Positions 12,380-53,088 of a stretch of 64,000 nucleotides of DNA are shown piece after piece. How positions within the stretch are numbered: the stretch's first letter is position 1; each line of letters opens with the position of its first letter. The notes under the pieces are model-generated. The model did no database searches and had not been told where the DNA came from. It saw only the letters and a list, made by a program, of their open reading frames with translations. Source of the stretch: Embiotoca jacksoni (lineage: Eukaryota; Chordata; Actinopteri; Embiotocidae); assembly GCA_022577435.1 (NCBI GenBank), contig JAKOON010000055.1:327501-391500 (forward strand), written 5' to 3'. A program made the translations under genes and the position numbers.

Positions 12380-14887
12380 ATGGAGTATAAACTGATCATG
12401 GCAGTCTCCGGCTTCCCGAGTCTGTACGACACCAACTCGCTGACCTACCGGGACCTGAACATGCGGAGCGACGCGTGGAGGCAGGTCGCCGAGCTCGTCG
12501 GTGTCCCCGGTGAGTGCCTCAAGTTTTTACGGCACCGGAACACCGACAGCCGCGCGGGTAACGCGCCGTGACGCCCGTTTGTTTCTCCCGGTAAACACAC
12601 ACTTGGCTGTTTGAGTGTTCAGGGGAAGGAAGGCGCCGGAAAAACGCCGTTTTCCTCTTTTTTTAACAAAGGAAAAAAGATCAAAACAACCGGAGTCCGT
12701 CTCTTATTATGCTCCGGCGCTGTGAGGCTCTCAGTTACAAGAACATTGGTTCCTATTGAGGACAAATAAATAAATAAAAAATACCCCACAAATGAATATT
12801 AATAATAGTTATAATATAATAATAATATCTTTTAGTAACTGTGACTAGAACAGGAATAAATGGTGCGTTTGTTTGGTCGTTTTTTCAGCTGCTAATCAAA
12901 GGAAAGTAAATCCAAGTAAAATATACGTTGTTTTTTTTAACAGTAACAAAAAATAGAATGTATAATAAATGCAAAGGTTATTTTTTATTTCAGGGTTTAG
13001 ATTAAATTAAAAGACAGTGTGTTCCTGATAATGAAGGAATATGTCAACTTTTGCATCAGTATGGCTCAATGATGTGTTTTAATGAAAATATGATCAGGAT
13101 TTGGACACAGTCGCCTCAGTTTATATACATTTATTTTATGAGATAAATAACATCTACGTCTTCCCTCCATCAGAGTCGGAGTGCAGGAGGAAGTGGAAGA
13201 CGCTGAGAGACCAACACCGGCGCGAGAGGCAACGCGAGAAGGAGCGACGGGAGAGCGGGATCGGGCTCTTCAACTACCGGCCGTGGAGATACTCGTCCAT
13301 TTTGTCCTTTTTGAACCCGTTCATCGACGCCAGGGCGGCGGGCACCAACGGCTGGGCGCTGGACCCGCAGATCCAGGCGGCCGAGATGGTCGGCTGCAGC
13401 ACGACCACGGAGACGCGGAGCGACGACGACGAGAGTTACGGTTCGTAACTAACGAATCAACAGAGTTGAGTTACAGCCACGTGTCACATCGAAGCGTGTA
13501 ATACACCTGCCGGTCCACCAGAGGGCAGCGTGTTTTTGTGACACCTGATGCAGGTCATGTGACCGAAGTCTGACAGATGAAGTACGAAATAAATTAAGTC
13601 CTTTTTAAAGATGCAGACTTTCCCACTCAGGAGGGTCGAAGTTTGAGTATGACAAAAGAACATGACACTAACACGCGGCCCTCTAGTGGACCAGCGGGAG
13701 TATTACACGCTTCGCCGCGATGAAGTTACTCCAATTTGCGTTGTTTCACATTTTGTCACTGAGCTAAACTCTCTACTAAATCATGACTGTTTGTTGTCCT
13801 GGCTCCTAAATGGTGGAATGAGCTCCCCAACAACATCAGGACAGCAGAAACTCTGTACATCTTCCACCACAAACTAAAAACACACCTCTTCAGACTTTAT
13901 CTTGAATAGGAGAACTTTAGTAGATTAAAATGGAACTTACTTTTAGCACTTTGTAGTTTGGCTTTCTAGAAGAAATTGTATTTTCTTGATTCTTCTTGTT
14001 CTGGTTTTGTACCCTCATGGTTGAAATGAACTTATTGTGAGTCTCTTTGGACAAAAGCGTCAGCTAAATGAAATGTAATGTAAAAATATCATGTTTACGA
14101 CGTTGATGCTTCCCGAAGATAAAACATGAAACGTGACGGTTCTGTACGTGTTTTTTTAGGTTTCGCTGTAGCGGACGCCACGACGACAACGACGTCCTCC
14201 TCGTCCTCCTCGGACTTCCTCCACAGGAAGCGGCCGTCCTCCGCCGGCTTCGACGCCGTCAGACTGAAAGAGGCGAAGGCGGAGGTGATGTCGGACGGCG
14301 TCGCCGCGGACGACGGCGTGCAGACGCAGCAGCACGCCAACGTGAAGGAGCTGTTCGAGATGATGATGCAGTCGGTGACGTCTCTGGCGGCGTCCTTGGC
14401 GTCCTCGCACTCTTCCTCGCACTCTTCCTCGCAGCCCTCGGAGCAGCCAACGCCTCCGGCGGCGCCGCCGACCCGTCGCAGCCCGCCGCCGCCGTGGACC
14501 GCGTCCAGGCTCAACCAGCTGAAGACGGAGGAGCAGGAGGCCGAGGTGGCCGAGCTGTTGGTCCACACAGACGATGAAGATGAGGAGGAGGAGGAGGTGG
14601 AGGAGGAAGCGGAGGAGGAGGAGGTGGAGGAGGAGTGCCGCCCTGCGTCTCCCAGGAAGAAGAGGAGGAGCGTGGACGGGCTGCTGGAGGAGCTGCTGAG
14701 GAGGACGGAGGCCCGCGAGGCGCAGAGGGAGCGCGACCCGGCGGAGCACCGGGACGACGTGACGCTGTTCCTGCTCAGCTTGGCTCCGGCCATGAGGAGA
14801 CTCTCCGCCGAGAAACAGTCGTGGGTCAGAACCAAGATGCAGCAGTTCGTCCACGAGGCCGAGTTCGGCGCCACCAGTTTTCAGTGA
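12380..14887 (+). CDS. MADF-BESS domain DNA-binding protein (putative transcriptional regulator)
   Basis: Three coding exons: 12380-12509, 13174-13440, 14160-14887; 1,125 nt and 374 residues, with both introns in phase 1. Residues about 3-95 form an N-terminal MADF domain, a Myb/SANT-like DNA-binding fold: FPSLYD, WRQVAELVG and the hallmark ECRRKWKTLRDQH with a basic run after it. The middle is Ser/Thr/Pro-rich. About residues 265-291 are almost all Asp/Glu, followed by a basic nuclear-localisation-like SPRKKRRS near residue 297. Residues about 332-366 (DVTLFLLSLAPAMRRL and onward) match the BESS protein-interaction motif that often ends MADF proteins. It is expected to act in the nucleus on chromatin, probably as a repressor or self-associating regulator; its target is unknown. 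The second donor (ACG|gttcgt) is weak. A LINE fragment sits in intron 2. The orthologue name is not certain, so no symbol is given. Confidence 0.86.
13515..13529 (+). promoter_or_regulatory. CTCF-like core motif
   Basis: CCACCAGAGGGCAGC fits the vertebrate CTCF core at every informative position. It lies in intron 2 of the MADF-BESS gene. Confidence 0.5.
13665..13735 (+). repeat. Dispersed repeat family D, copy D1
   Basis: Contains 'ctctagtggaccagcggg' and 'tacacgcttcgc'. A similar segment is at 24735-24800 ('tttagtggacgggcggg', 'tacacgctttgc'). Confidence 0.5.
13780..14088 (+). mobile_element. 3' end of a non-LTR retrotransposon (LINE, L2/Rex-like)
   Basis: Read in frame it gives WNELPNNIRTAETLYIFHHK and then LKTHLFRL, the terminal segment seen in many fish LINE ORF2 proteins, followed by a short 3' UTR ending in repeated 'atgtaatgtaa'. 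It is 5'-truncated, as is usual. It lies in intron 2 of the MADF-BESS gene. A second copy of the tail is at 22765-22922. Confidence 0.7.
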
Positions 14888-15000
14888 ACAGATCAAATGA
14901 CTGAGAAAACATATTTTAAAACTCTGAAGACTTTCATTTATTCACACTTTTATAATCATGTCGCTCTGTTTTTCTTCTTCTGTGGTTTTATGTGGTTTTT

Positions 15001-15006
15001 AATAAA
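15001..15006 (+). terminator. Polyadenylation signal of the MADF-BESS gene
   Basis: AATAAA 114 bp after the stop codon, followed by a GT-rich stretch (cgtgtttgtgttttt) typical of a downstream element. Confidence 0.8.
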
Positions 15007-15261
15007 ATCCTCCTGTTACACGTGTTTGTGTTTTTATTTATGAATGAATCAAAGTGAGTAAACACAGTAAACATGACTCAGACAGTTTTGTGGCAAATGT
15101 GAAAAAGTTTAACTCGTTAGGACTCATGAGGCGAGTCAGCAGTTGTAATTTAATATCTAATAAAACATGAAATAAATGTTTATTTTGATTCAACTCATCA
15201 GTGGTGAAAAAAATATAAATTAAAGTATGTGTAACGTGCTATTAATAATAACAATGATTGT

Positions 15262-15451
15262 TTGTATTTTGGAGAAACGCCGCCATCTAGCGGCGGATTG
15301 TTGCCACTCGCAGCTGAAAGACGTTACATCCGGGTTACAGGGTCAACGCATCAAAACACGGAAGCGGTGGAAGTTGTGAAGTGTTCAGCGCGAGGAGGAG
15401 AGCTGCAGGACGGACAGATTTCTGAGCCGTTTCCTCTTCTGACGTGTCGAC
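15262..15451 (+). promoter_or_regulatory. PEX7: Putative PEX7 promoter and untranslated first exon
   Basis: A YY1-type motif (GCCGCCATC, 15279-15287) and ETS-like 'acggaag' near 15358 precede a likely non-coding exon that ends at GTCGAC|gtgagt (donor 15452). The matching acceptor is 'tctctgcag' before 16214, so the 5' UTR would be spliced to 16214-16249 ahead of the ATG. Only about 250 bp separate the upstream gene's polyA signal from this promoter. Confidence 0.55.
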
Positions 15452-15945
15452 GTGAGTAAAATCAGCAAACACCAACGTCTCTTTTCAGTGTTTTCATTTT
15501 TAGTGACATTTTCTTAATATTCGTGTAAAAATGCACAAAAAAAGGCAAAAACTACTGCAGGCAGTTTTAAACGTGGACCAGGTGAACTGGGGAAGTGGAG
15601 GCTGTTTAAAGGGCAGTTGAACATCTTTAAAAAAAACTTAATTCTGTTTAGAGCTGAATAAATAAGATGGTTTAAAATCCAGATTCAGATGCATGAAATC
15701 TTTATTCTCTTTTTAAAAACACTTGCAAAATGGGTGATTTCACTTCTTGATGTAGACCACCTCAGACCCGGTCCAGACCAAAAACTGCCACACCTAATCT
15801 GGACCAGATTATAAATGATTTATTCTGTTTGTAAAAATCCCCAGAAAATGATGATTTTGCACTAATCCTGTTAAATCTGGTCTGCAGTGAACCTTTATTT
15901 TTTCCAAACACACACAAAAGAGTGATTTCACTGCTTTTTAAACAC

Positions 15946-16018
15946 CCAGACCACCTCAGACCAGCTCAGACCAGCTCAGACCAGCTCAGACCACCTCAGA
16001 CCACCTCAGACCACCTCA
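15946..16018. repeat. 10-bp tandem repeat cagaccasct
   Basis: About seven copies alternating 'cagaccacct' and 'cagaccagct', in the 5' UTR intron of PEX7. Confidence 0.9.
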
Positions 16019-16080
16019 CAGGGAGCATTATCATTTCCTGTGACTTTAAGTTTAATAAATTATCTGTACAGTCAGTTTAT

Positions 16081-16150
16081 ATGACCTTTATTTAACCAGG
16101 TAAAATCAATTGAGAACCAGTTCTCATTTACAATGATGACCTGTCAGTAC
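16081..16150 (+). repeat. Short interspersed repeat fragment
   Basis: Holds 'ctttatttaaccaggtaaa' and 'attgagaaccagttctc', a segment that recurs in many teleost genomes. Only a fragment is present. Confidence 0.5.
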
Positions 16151-16249
16151 AGTCCACACAGTTTCAATGGAATAAAAGCGCCGCCGTGTCCTGAGTGACT
16201 CTGGTCTCTGCAGCCGGACGCCCAGCAGGGCGGCGGGCGGCGCCCCACG

Positions 16250-46009
<29,760 letters not shown>

Positions 46010-46073
46010 AACACACACACACACACACACACACTCACACACACACTCACACACACACACACACACTCACACT

Positions 46074-46110
<37 letters not shown>
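46010..46110. repeat. CA-rich microsatellite at the start of the PEX7 3' UTR
   Basis: Starts one base after the PEX7 stop codon, with 'ctcac' interruptions. An hnRNP L-type binding tract in the mature mRNA is possible. Confidence 0.9.
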
Positions 46111-46111
<1 letters not shown>

Positions 46112-46493
46112 AGTACTACTGTACTTCTGAGGACGTCGTACTTAGCGAAGCATCGTGTCGGCTCGAGTAAAGCACCGGAGTCGCGCTTGTATTTGACGCC
46201 ACCTGCTTCACAACGATTGGTTCATTCACAAGTTTTCACTGCTTAAAATAATCCTTTATTATTAAATGATATTTAAATGTATTTATGATAAAGTTTCCTC
46301 TAATTGTATCTTGTAAATCAGGATGTTTCACAGTGAGAGTAATATCCACGTAATCATATTTTTTCTCCCTTATCGCTGTGGTATTCAGTTCATCTCGAGA
46401 GGAAATGTCAACTGTGACTAAGTTCTGGTTTAAAATGCCACCATCATGTAGATATGCTGGTCCACAATGATGACTTGTATGTGCAGTGCCTTC

Positions 46494-46499
46494 AATAAA
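46494..46499 (+). terminator. PEX7: PEX7 polyadenylation signal
   Basis: AATAAA about 485 bp after the stop codon; no earlier consensus signal lies in the 3' UTR. Confidence 0.7.
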
Positions 46500-46509
46500 G
46501 CAGCAGATA

Positions 46510-49400
46510 TCACCGTAACGCTGTCCATTCGTTTTCAGTCAGAAGGTCACTGTCCTGTCACTAAAAGAACATTTTAGGAACGAGAATGTTATTAAAAATA
46601 TATTTATTTCAGTTGTAGATATCAAAACAGTTTGTAAGATCTTCGAAACAGTTGTTAAAAAATGTCGACGCACAAAAAAAAGTTTTAAAGTAGATTTAAC
46701 CACGTTAGCACAAAGCTCACAGGTGAACCAGTTTTTTTCCCCACCAGGGGGCAGAAGAACTCCACAACATTAATGTCAATATAGTAAAAACGCACATTTC
46801 CCAACAATTTCTTCTGTAAGAAATTTTGGAAAAATGCGATTCCAATATAATGAACAGAACTTTAACTCGTCTTTGAGATGTTTGCGAGAGCTTACAATTT
46901 TACTCAATTCACGCAATAAATGTACGAAATAAAAGCTCTGCTGAAATCATTGCAGCACAAAGTAAACATTTCTAAACAAAACCTGCTTTTTCAACAAACT
47001 CGACTCCTCGTTTAGCCCATAGTCGGTAGTGGGAACGAGTTTTACTGCAACTGGAACACTTACCCACCTGTGTTGGAAAAAATAATTAAAATAATTTCTC
47101 AACTATTACCAAAAAAGAAAAAATTCTGCAAATTGCATTGCAAGTTTTGAGAAATGCTGCTGCAATATAATTTTTTATTTTTTTTTATTTTTTTTATTTT
47201 ATTTTTTTTTTTTATCACAACTCTGAAGTTGTCACTAAATGCACATTTGCACACTTCACTGGCTTCACTTTGCATGTTTCCTCATTCCATCACCACCATG
47301 TGCTACATATTCATTTGTAAATCCACATTAAAATGGACTCAGGCCTGTTCATCCTGTTTTAAGTCAAATTACTCGGCCTAATCTATATTACCTATAGTCA
47401 GTGGAACAATGGATGCATGGATTTGTCGGGTTTTTTTTCCCCTGCAGAGAGAGAAGAGTCCCGGTCTAAATCCTCGGCCTGGTCTTAATCTCCCCTCGTT
47501 TGAAAGCGTCTCCGTCTCCCTCTGTCTCTGCGTGTTAATTGGAAGCTAATGGTCTGAGCTGGATAACGGCGGATCTCCCTCCCTTGTGGCCTGGAAACTG
47601 ATTTTCTGATGAAATATTTCAATTAAAATATTGTCCAAGTCATTTCCACGCCTGTTATGACTGATGATGTCTTTGTTTTTTGATAAGGAGGAGGAGGAGG
47701 AGGAGGAGGAGGAGGAGGAGTCGCACTGTTGGCAAATATCCAAACATTTTTTATCTACAGAAAGAAAAGCTGCAGGATTCTTTAAACTTTCTGGTTTAGG
47801 CCAAATCAAGTCTCAGTCACATTCAAAAATTGTTTTAAAGCAGTTTTTACAGGCGACTGAAAAAATAAATAGACTGATATTTTGAGCTAATTTCCTGTTT
47901 TCAGACTCAAACGTGAGATTTTGCTGTTTCTTTCTGTTTCAGATCCGTTGTGGCTCTCAGACCGTCTCGGGCTCATTTTATAGATTCAAAATACATTTAA
48001 CAAAACAAAGAAATCAGCCTCGTAACCCTCGATCAGACTCGTGTTCGTACATTTCTGCTTCTTCTTCTTGCAGATGTACTTCTAAACTTAATATCTGTAA
48101 AATCGGCTCATTATTTAATCCTGGATCCGTCCTGGACACATTTCTGATTTATTCCATCTTTTAAAAAGAAGATTTTGGCAACATACACATTTTCTGTCAC
48201 AGCAATAAATCAGCTTTTGCATGAACTGAGTGAAGAGAGACGAAGGTTCACCGAGGGACAAACAGATACAAACAGAAGCAGCTGCCATCCAACCGGTTTT
48301 AATTCTACAACTGATCGCTTTCATGAAACGAAGATCACCACGACTGGGAGATGATTTCCAATCCGGTCCTGACGAGACGAACCCAAAAGGTTTTCATTGG
48401 GGATCAAACATCCACACCTTTACAAGACCCGTATAAAAATGTTTGTGAAAGATGCTTGTGGCCGGTTTTTAATAAACCCGTCGGTCCGCTGGAGGTTAAC
48501 GAGGCGGCGTCACCCTCGGAAAGTCCACGCACATGACCGGCGCTGTGGTCATTTGAAGGAGGTCGTGTGACAAATAACAAAGACTGTTTAATCTCATAAT
48601 TGTGAGTCAGCTTGTGGGTGATAAGATGGATAAAACCCATGACTTTCTCCCGGTGGACCGGGAGTTCGTGCCTACAAAAAAAATAAAAGAGACGTGTCTT
48701 TCTTTTGAGAAATCTTTTCCGAACCTTCGCCAAGTTTAACCCGACTGGTTTCTGCTGACCTGAGGGTTCGGACCTGTTGGGGACTGACGGGTGGATCTGT
48801 ACGGCTGCCTGTAAATAGACTGTGATACAGAGTCGTCCTATTTCTTGGTGACGTCTTGTCACGATTGAACTTCACTGCCCTCCACTGGATTTCAGGATGT
48901 ACTGCAGCTAGCAGCCGCATTCTCTCACGTCGTTAACGAAAGGGAAAAATAGTTTGTGAATCGGCCCCGTGATTCGGATCCACTCCAAAATGTAATGGGT
49001 TATTCTTTGGCCCACGCTGCACCCTTCCACCAAGTTTCGTGAAAATCAAGCTGTTTATTTTTCTGTAGTCTTGCAGACAAACAAACAAACAAACAAACAA
49101 ACAAACAAACAAACCGAAAAGCAGAACATTGATAGCAAAAGATGTAATATCTGATTCTGCATTATTTAGTTATTAAAATAAACTTTCTTTTTGGTATTTT
49201 GTGGATACTTAATGTGTTTATAGTTTATTTAAAGGGATAATTGCACAATAAGGTACATTAACCTTCTAAGAGCTACGAAAAGAAAAGGCACATAAATCAA
49301 CTGGACAATAGAGGAATAAATGATCAGGCAGACACGTGGTGAGGTCAACATAATCGGTGTATTTTAGTACAATGACTTCTATGATATAACAAGTAAAGAC
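46510..49400. other. Intergenic region between PEX7 and SLC35D3
   Basis: AT-rich with T-runs near 47168-47213, a (GAG)n tract at 47686-47721, a CTCF-like CCACCAGGGGGCAGA at 46741-46755, and an (AAAC)n run at 49075-49114 preceded by 'aagtttcgtgaaaatcaagc', which looks like the 3' tail of an interspersed retroelement. No gene. Confidence 0.5.
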
Positions 49401-49404
49401 CCCC

Positions 49405-50209
49405 CCCCCCTCTCTCTCTCTCTCCCCCTTTCCCCTCCCTCCCCCCTTTCTCACTCTCTCTCTCTCCCTCTCGGGTGCTCAGCCAAGAGTCGCTGCGGCA
49501 AAATGTCATATTTCACTGGCTGCGCTCTCAGAGGACGACCTCCCCTCTACTGTACACCTCCTGCACATCTGCTGCTGCGCGTCTACTGTACTCTACTGCA
49601 GATTTCATTCCTGGGGATTCTCCTCCTCTTCTCTTTTCTACCTCTCTCCTCCTCTGCGTCCCTCTCATAGTTACCGGAGGTTGGTTTTTTTTCTCTCTCT
49701 CTTTTTCAGGAGCCAAAAGCGCAAAGAAAGTCACTCCTGAAAGATGTTCTGCTGATAATAATGAATGAGTGGAAACTAAAACCTGAACTGAGAGTTTGTG
49801 TTTTTTTGAACTCCGCGCAGCAGAGGAGAATGAGTCTGAGCTGCAGTTTGAAGTAAGAAGAAAAACCGAAGAGTCAGCAGAACCGAACCGAGGATCTCCT
49901 TCCCTTTTTTCTGTCTTCACATTTTTGTAATCATTTCTTTCACGAAAAGCTCCTGAATGCAGATTAATTCTCCTTCACTGGCGGTGCTAACGCGGGGTTT
50001 TATGCAGCCTCACGTCCTTCCTTTCCTCCCGTTTCTCCGTCCAACAGCAGCGCTTCGCGGCTGTGCGTAAAAACCCAAATCCTCCCCCTTCATCCCCGAT
50101 AAGAAAGCTCTCCAAACCGCGCTGTGAGAGGACTCATCCCTGCCAAAAAGTAGCCTACTTCCCATCTCCTATTTGGCTTTCTTTAAAGCAAAACCAGCAG
50201 AGCACCACC
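49405..50209 (+). promoter_or_regulatory. SLC35D3: Putative SLC35D3 promoter and 5' UTR
   Basis: A pyrimidine tract of (CT)n and C-runs (49399-49473) is followed by about 700 bp of repeat-free sequence leading to a strong start context (caccaccATGG). I see no TATA box I would trust; the transcription start is not resolved. Confidence 0.4.
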
Positions 50210-52740
50210 ATGGATGTGTATAACAGACGGCTGCTGGGGATTTCCGTGGCCGTGGCGCACGGCGTTTTCTCCGGCTCGCTCAACATCCTGCTGAAGTTCC
50301 TCATCAGTAATTATCACTTCAACTACCTGACGCTCATCCAGTTCCTCACCAGCAGCACGGCGGCGCTCACTCTGGAGACCCTCAGGCGGCTGGGCAAAGT
50401 CGCGATCCCGCCGTTCAGCCGGCAGCTCTCCAAGGTAAAAACATGAACTGACGCTTTCATTTCAGTGGCACTTTTTGGTGATTCTCAAAAAACAGAAATC
50501 CAAAGACTTCCAGTGGTAGCCTGTTTCATTTTGAGGTAAAAAAAAAAAAGAAAAAAAGAAAAAAAAAGCCTCCAACTATCAAACTGATAAAAACAATGTC
50601 TGAAAACAAATCTACGTCTTTTTAAATGAATATTATCACAAGTATTTTTACCCAAAATTCAAAGTCAGCCAATACATCTTGTAACTGTGTTTTTGTTTAA
50701 ATGCAGAAAAGTAAAACCATTTCTTCAAGCCTTCTGTTTTTGGTGTCTGATGTTATTTTCTTAATTGATGTTCCTGTATTTATTTAGTTAGGTAACAAAC
50801 AACTGTCAAAATTGGGTTTTTACATAAAAACATTTCTCAAGACAAACTTCATCTTCAGTTCATCACTACATTGCTAAAAAGTTAACATTAAGAGTTGATA
50901 TGAAACTTCTGGATGCCTGAAATCTTTTTTTTTACATCATTGCTAAAAAAGCAGCACCCTAAAAATTCCACCCTACCCCCACCCTACCCTACCCCCACCC
51001 TACCCCCACCCCACCCTACCCCCACCCCACCTGATTGACTGACTGGATAATTGACCGACTGACAGATCGGCTGAGTTGCTGACTGACTGATAGACTCATT
51101 AACAATTATTGACTGTTTGTACAAATCACTGCAGTAAAAATGCACCCGAAGAAAGTTGTAATTTTTTTTTACAGCTGAATTAAAATGAACATTTATTTAG
51201 TTTATGAAAGTATAAAATATGTAGATCATTGCAGATGTTTAGTGAAGTTGGTTGCTCCAGTTTGCTGAGTTTTATTTCCCTCCCTGCAGTGATAGCAGCA
51301 CTGTGTTGGTTCTATACTCTGATTGGTGCAGTCTCAATGTGGGCGGGCACGAAGAAACAATTCAAACTAATTTCCCAACATTAAATCAAATTAATGAAAA
51401 CATATTGACCGGGAACTTTTTCCTTTGAACGCTGGTTGCTTGTGTTCCCATGTTAGCAAATCTGGGTAGGATGAAGACAGACAAACCCTTTGTGGCAGGT
51501 TGGCGACCCCTTGTGGACAGTTTGTGGATGTTTTTGGACAGTTTGCGACCCCTTGTGGACAGTTTGTGGATGTTTTTGGACAGTTTGTGACCCTTTGTGG
51601 ATGGTTTACAATTCTGCAGCATTTGCTCTCCTTTTGAGAGACTTTGTGGCTTTTTTGTATCTTGGTCATTTAACTCCTTGCAGTTGTATGATTCCCCTCT
51701 TTCAAAAACAAATGATGAAAAGTCCCTCCACGGTGAACAGAAGTTCTGAATCAGGAGACGCTGAGACCTCTGGACTCCGAGCCTGGACCCGATCAGCCTG
51801 TTCAGTATCCTTTTCTGTTCGGGCACGTGAAGGTCATATGATTCTGATTACAGAAAGCTGTATGATGAAGATAAGGGAGAACTTGAATATGCTAGCTGGA
51901 GACCTGTGAAGTTAAGATACTGAATTTTTGGACCAGCGGGGGAGGAGTGAGCATTCGATCTGATTGGAAGCCGAGGTCCTGTCAATCAAACAGACACACC
52001 CCCAAACATACTTCTTTTATAATTCTAATATAATTTTAAAGATGGAATTATTTCCAGAAGATCAGATCACCAGAAAACGAATAAAAAGGAAGCAATTTAG
52101 CTGATAACACCATGATGAGTTGTGGAAAAAAAAAGAAATTCCAATTTTTTTTTTTTTATGCCAGCCCCTAGTGGCCCTCGGTGGTATTGCACTTTAAGCC
52201 ACTTCAGCATTGGCCTCACTTTTCGAACTTGGAAGCTACGAACACTTTTAAACACAGTCTATGGTCTGGCCACACACCATTGAGGATGGTCTCCAGTCTT
52301 TTAACCGAAATCTTAAACAAACTTCAAACTTTAACGCACTTAGCTCCTCCCACTGGTCACTGATTGGTCCGTCCTTCAGAGTGCGAAAACAAACCTTAAG
52401 GCCAAAAGTGTTCGCAGACTAAAATCACAGTCAAGACTGAAGTTGTAATCTAAATGTGGGCGGACCCATTATAGACCTTTAGTAGAGCGCCATCCAGAGG
52501 TTTGGGGTGGTATGTACTATACAGACTTTTTCCAGATTCCTTAATGCTGCAACTAAAGCCAAACTAACAGAAAACTAACAGAGAAATATGGCAATGCTGA
52601 CTTCCTCAAGTCTATTTAAAAAAACAACAACACCATTTTGTATTTGTTACATGTTTCTGCACGAACAGCATTCAGTAATCAGAAACCAGGACGCTGGCAT
52701 GTCCACGTCTGAATGTTCAGGTTGTCTAACATCTTGATTG

Positions 52741-52799
<59 letters not shown>

Positions 52800-53022
52800 T
52801 CTGTGCAGGAGTTTGCGTCGGTGTGTATCCTGTCCACGCTGCAGTCCACCCTCACGCTGTGGTCTCTACGCGGCCTCAGCCTGCCGATGTACGTCGTGTT
52901 CAAGCGCTGCCTGCCGCTCTTCACGCTCAGCATCGGCGTGTGCGTGCTCAAGAACGGCGTGCCGTCCGTCGGCGTGGTCACCGCCGTGCTCATCACCACC
53001 GGAGGAGCTGCGCTGGCTGGTA

Positions 53023-53088
<66 letters not shown>

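Noticed and set aside
14095..14896. Minus-strand open frames of about 250 codons opposite the last MADF-BESS exon
   Set aside because: GC-rich antisense shadow; the plus frame has splice sites, a BESS motif and a polyA signal.
51386..51826. Minus-strand open frame with repeated NCPQGVANCPKTST-like units
   Set aside because: It is the translation of a 42-bp minisatellite, whose length is a multiple of three.
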